From: Kiritimatiellia bacterium
Lineage (GTDB): Bacteria; Verrucomicrobiota; Kiritimatiellia; RFP12; UBA1067
Reading direction: 5' to 3'
NCBI GenBank assembly: GCA_016303225.1
Contig: JAEDMC010000140.1
Location: 1 to 7,786 of the forward strand
DNA length: 7,786 bases
In this document: piece by piece, positions 6,025 through 7,786 of the stretch
Position numbering within the stretch: the first letter of the stretch is position 1
How the letters are laid out: every line of letters starts with the position of its first letter
Notes under the pieces: model-generated
The model's database searches: none
What the model was told of the DNA's origin: nothing
The model's input: only the letters and a program-made list of their open reading frames with translations
Program-made: the position numbers and the translations under genes

Positions 6025-7632
6025 TTACGCCGCCGGAGCGGGTTCCGCCGGCGCGGCGGCCGCCGGCTTCGGCTGCTGTTCGTTGCACGTGCCGCAGCAG
6101 CCGCAACGTTTCGACCACCAGAATCCGCCCGCAATCGCCACGAGGACAAGCAGGACGAGCGCCGCCCAGACCTTGGCCATCGGATTCGGCGCGCACTTCG
6201 TGAAGCCGCGCGCACGCTTCATCGAGAAGCGCATCGGACGGTTGATCGCCCAGCCGCACGCGTTCAGGATCACCCCGAGGTCGCGACGGCGGAGCTTGAA
6301 GTACGCGAGAATCATGCTCGGCACCGAGACGACGAGAACGACTGCCGCGAGCGCAACAAAGAACATCCACCACGGATGCAGGCCCTTCACCGCCGAGATG
6401 ACCGCCGCAGCCGCCGAACCGACCATGCCGATTCCGATGCCGATCGCCGCCACCGAACTCGCCATCGCCGCGCCGCCGGCCTGCGTCGACTCCGTGCCCT
6501 TCTGGACGGATTCCGTCGCCTTGGACTGCTTGTCGCTGATGAACTTCTTCACCATGCCCGCGATGCCGTCGCCGATCTTCTTCCACGGCGCCCAGAACGC
6601 CTCCTCGAGCGAGACCTGGTTCTCGACCACCTTGGTGATGACCGCCTCCCAGTCCTTGCCGTCACGGTCATAGAAGACGCCGTTGCGGCCGACATACAGG
6701 GTGCCCACCTTGCCGGCCGTCACGACCGCGCAGATGAGGCGCTCCGCCTTTTCGGACGGACGCGAAAGCTTCAGGTAGATGACGCAGCAGTTCGACTTGT
6801 CGACGAGCGCCGAATGCGCCGCCTCGCTGGCGACGTGGAAGCAGAGGTTCAGCTCGCGCGCGTCAATGCGCAGAATGCCCGTCTGGAAGATCGCCATCGA
6901 GTCGTAGCCATAGAGCTCGTCCATCGTGACGTAGTTCTTCAGGAGCTCGCCGAGATGCAGCTTGTAGCGGAGCAGACGCTCCTGCTCGATGAATTCGTCC
7001 TTGCTCTTCGGACTCATCACCGGCTTCGCGGCAATCCACGCGCGATACGGCGCGAACTTTGCCTTCACGGCCTTCCACTCCATTCGGCCCAAGGTCGGCT
7101 TGTCCGCCCCGAAGATCGGTTTCACGCACTTCTCGGCGAAATCGAGAATCGCCTCGAGGTACTTCGGGTTCAGATGCTCCTTGAGCGGCAGCTCCTTATC
7201 GGGCTCCTCCGTGACGAGCGGCATGTCCTCGGGCGGCGTGAAGAATGCGTCGACGACGCCCTCGACCGCCGCCAACGAAGCCTCAGCCGCAGCCGTCGCC
7301 TCGCCCAGGACGGCGACTTCCGGCGTCTTGCCCTGCGCCTCCCAGTCGGCCATCGCCTTCTTCTCGGCGGCAGATGGCTCAGCCTTGTCGAGCTCTGCGA
7401 GCTGCTTCAGCACTTCGTCAAGCTTCTTCTGGTCGGCCTCCGACGGATGATCGAGATCGTCCGCAGACACGCCCTTCTCCTTGAGATACGCCAGTGCTGC
7501 CTGCACTTCCGGCGAACGGACACGTCCGTCATGGTCGGCGTCAATCAGCTCAAGGGTCCGAAGGTCAAACCGTACGCCCGTCGTCGGGCATGCGATCGCA
7601 TACCAGTTCTTCAAGTCTTCGCTAAACTGCAT
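6025..7632 (-). CDS. EF-hand membrane protein of unknown function
   Basis: I cannot name this 535-residue protein. Near the N-terminus, residues 31-42 (DADHDGRVRSPE) form a canonical EF-hand calcium loop with Asp at 1, 3 and 5, Gly at 6, hydrophobic Val at 8 and Glu at 12, flanked by helical segments. An Ala/Glu/Lys-rich, probably helical region follows (about 65-130), then a mixed domain (about 150-350) including YVGRNGVFYDRDGKDW (313-328). Three hydrophobic segments lie at about 388-415, 421-444 and 487-506. The loop 446-480 is very basic (RRR, MKRAR), so by the positive-inside rule the large N-terminal part is cytoplasmic and the tail periplasmic. That tail has C510, C512, C513 and C516 (CGCCGTC) before a Pro/Ala-rich end. 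I recall similar FKLRRRxLG..L.A.GWAIN sequences in uncharacterised proteins, from memory only. The ATG has GAGAGG 8 bases upstream. gspG follows 44 bases downstream, suggesting co-transcription. Confidence 0.88.
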   Translation of the reverse strand: MQFSEDLKNWYAIACPTTGVRFDLRTLELIDADHDGRVRSPEVQAALAYLKEKGVSADDLDHPSEADQKKLDEVLKQLAELDKAEPSAAEKKAMADWEAQGKTPEVAVLGEATAAAEASLAAVEGVVDAFFTPPEDMPLVTEEPDKELPLKEHLNPKYLEAILDFAEKCVKPIFGADKPTLGRMEWKAVKAKFAPYRAWIAAKPVMSPKSKDEFIEQERLLRYKLHLGELLKNYVTMDELYGYDSMAIFQTGILRIDARELNLCFHVASEAAHSALVDKSNCCVIYLKLSRPSEKAERLICAVVTAGKVGTLYVGRNGVFYDRDGKDWEAVITKVVENQVSLEEAFWAPWKKIGDGIAGMVKKFISDKQSKATESVQKGTESTQAGGAAMASSVAAIGIGIGMVGSAAAAVISAVKGLHPWWMFFVALAAVVLVVSVPSMILAYFKLRRRDLGVILNACGWAINRPMRFSMKRARGFTKCAPNPMAKVWAALVLLVLVAIAGGFWWSKRCGCCGTCNEQQPKPAAAAPAEPAPAA

Positions 7633-7640
7633 AGGTTTTT

Positions 7641-7646
7641 CCTCTC
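7641..7646 (-). promoter_or_regulatory. Ribosome binding site of the EF-hand protein gene
   Basis: GAGAGG lies 8 bases upstream of the ATG at 7632, a normal distance, and supports this start. No in-frame alternative with a better site is seen. Confidence 0.65.
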
Positions 7647-7697
7647 TCGTCGCCTGACCTTCCGCCCGACTGCCCGAACAGAAGACTATTTCCGTAA

Positions 7698-7706
7698 ATT
7701 ATAGCA
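7698..7706 (-). promoter_or_regulatory. Extended -10 promoter upstream of the EF-hand protein gene
   Basis: The minus strand reads TGCTATAAT, a TG-N-TATAAT extended -10 element. No convincing -35 hexamer lies 16-18 bases upstream, which extended -10 promoters can tolerate. Transcription would start near 7691 and give a leader of about 60 bases before the ATG at 7632. Because no clear terminator follows the gene, this may also be the promoter for gspGHIJK-folD. The remaining bases up to 7786 hold no gene I can support. Confidence 0.5.
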
Positions 7707-7786
7707 AAAATCCGCGCGTCATGGGCTGATTTCACGGTGATTTAGTTTGGCGCTGACTCATGCCCGTCCATCTTCACGGAATGCGG

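Noticed and set aside
6640..6675. Second EF-hand-like loop, DRDGKD at about residues 322-327 of the EF-hand protein
   Set aside because: It lacks the third Asp of the DxDxDG pattern and an acidic residue at loop position 12, so it does not meet the canonical loop.
6376..7704. Long plus-strand open frame of 442 codons opposite the EF-hand protein
   Set aside because: The product is extremely rich in Arg, Leu and Asp without domains, while the minus strand has a ribosome binding site, an EF-hand loop and membrane helices.
7742..7786. Possible last 14 codons of an upstream minus-strand gene ending in TAA at 7742-7744, or a plus-strand gene starting at ATG 7760
   Set aside because: Both readings are too short to recognise, and neither has supporting motifs or a ribosome binding site.

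Overview
The window is about 7.8 kb of GC-rich bacterial DNA, and every convincing gene lies on the minus strand, so transcription runs from high to low coordinates. In transcription order the genes are: an uncharacterised EF-hand membrane protein (7632-6025); five type II secretion (T2SS) pseudopilin genes gspG, gspH, gspI, gspJ and gspK (5980-1925); folD (1928-1050); and the first 334 codons of a type III glutamine synthetase, glnN, which runs off the left edge (1003-1). A type III glutamine synthetase, a compact gspGHIJK block and an EF-hand/three-helix membrane protein suggest a Gram-negative of the PVC group (Verrucomicrobiota, Kiritimatiellota or Lentisphaerota). This is an inference from gene content; no rRNA or other marker is present.

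The pseudopilin block is tightly packed. GspG to GspH and GspI to GspJ join through GTGA, and GspJ to GspK and GspK to FolD through ATGA, each a 4-base stop/start overlap. The only break is between gspH and gspI, where 42 bases are filled almost entirely by degenerate 7-base repeats (AGACNTT-like), and gspI has no visible Shine-Dalgarno sequence. GspG would be the major pseudopilin and GspH, I, J and K the minor ones forming the filament tip. The motor, secretin, platform and prepilin peptidase genes are not here. FolD, a folate one-carbon enzyme, is coupled to the end of the block with no obvious functional link.

Two promoters are suggested. An extended -10 (TGCTATAAT) precedes the EF-hand gene; because no clear terminator follows that gene, it may drive the run down to folD. 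A perfect TATAAT lies 11 bases before the glnN ATG, which implies an almost leaderless mRNA, and a small palindrome covers the spacer upstream of it. I see no RNA genes, CRISPR arrays, insertion sequences or prophage parts. The only intergenic stretch over 100 bases is 7633-7786, which holds a promoter and ribosome binding site and otherwise nothing I can identify.

The most interesting items are the uncharacterised EF-hand protein with a periplasmic CxCCxxC tail next to a secretion operon, the heptad repeat between gspH and gspI, the loss of the conserved Pro22 in GspG, and the folD coupling.
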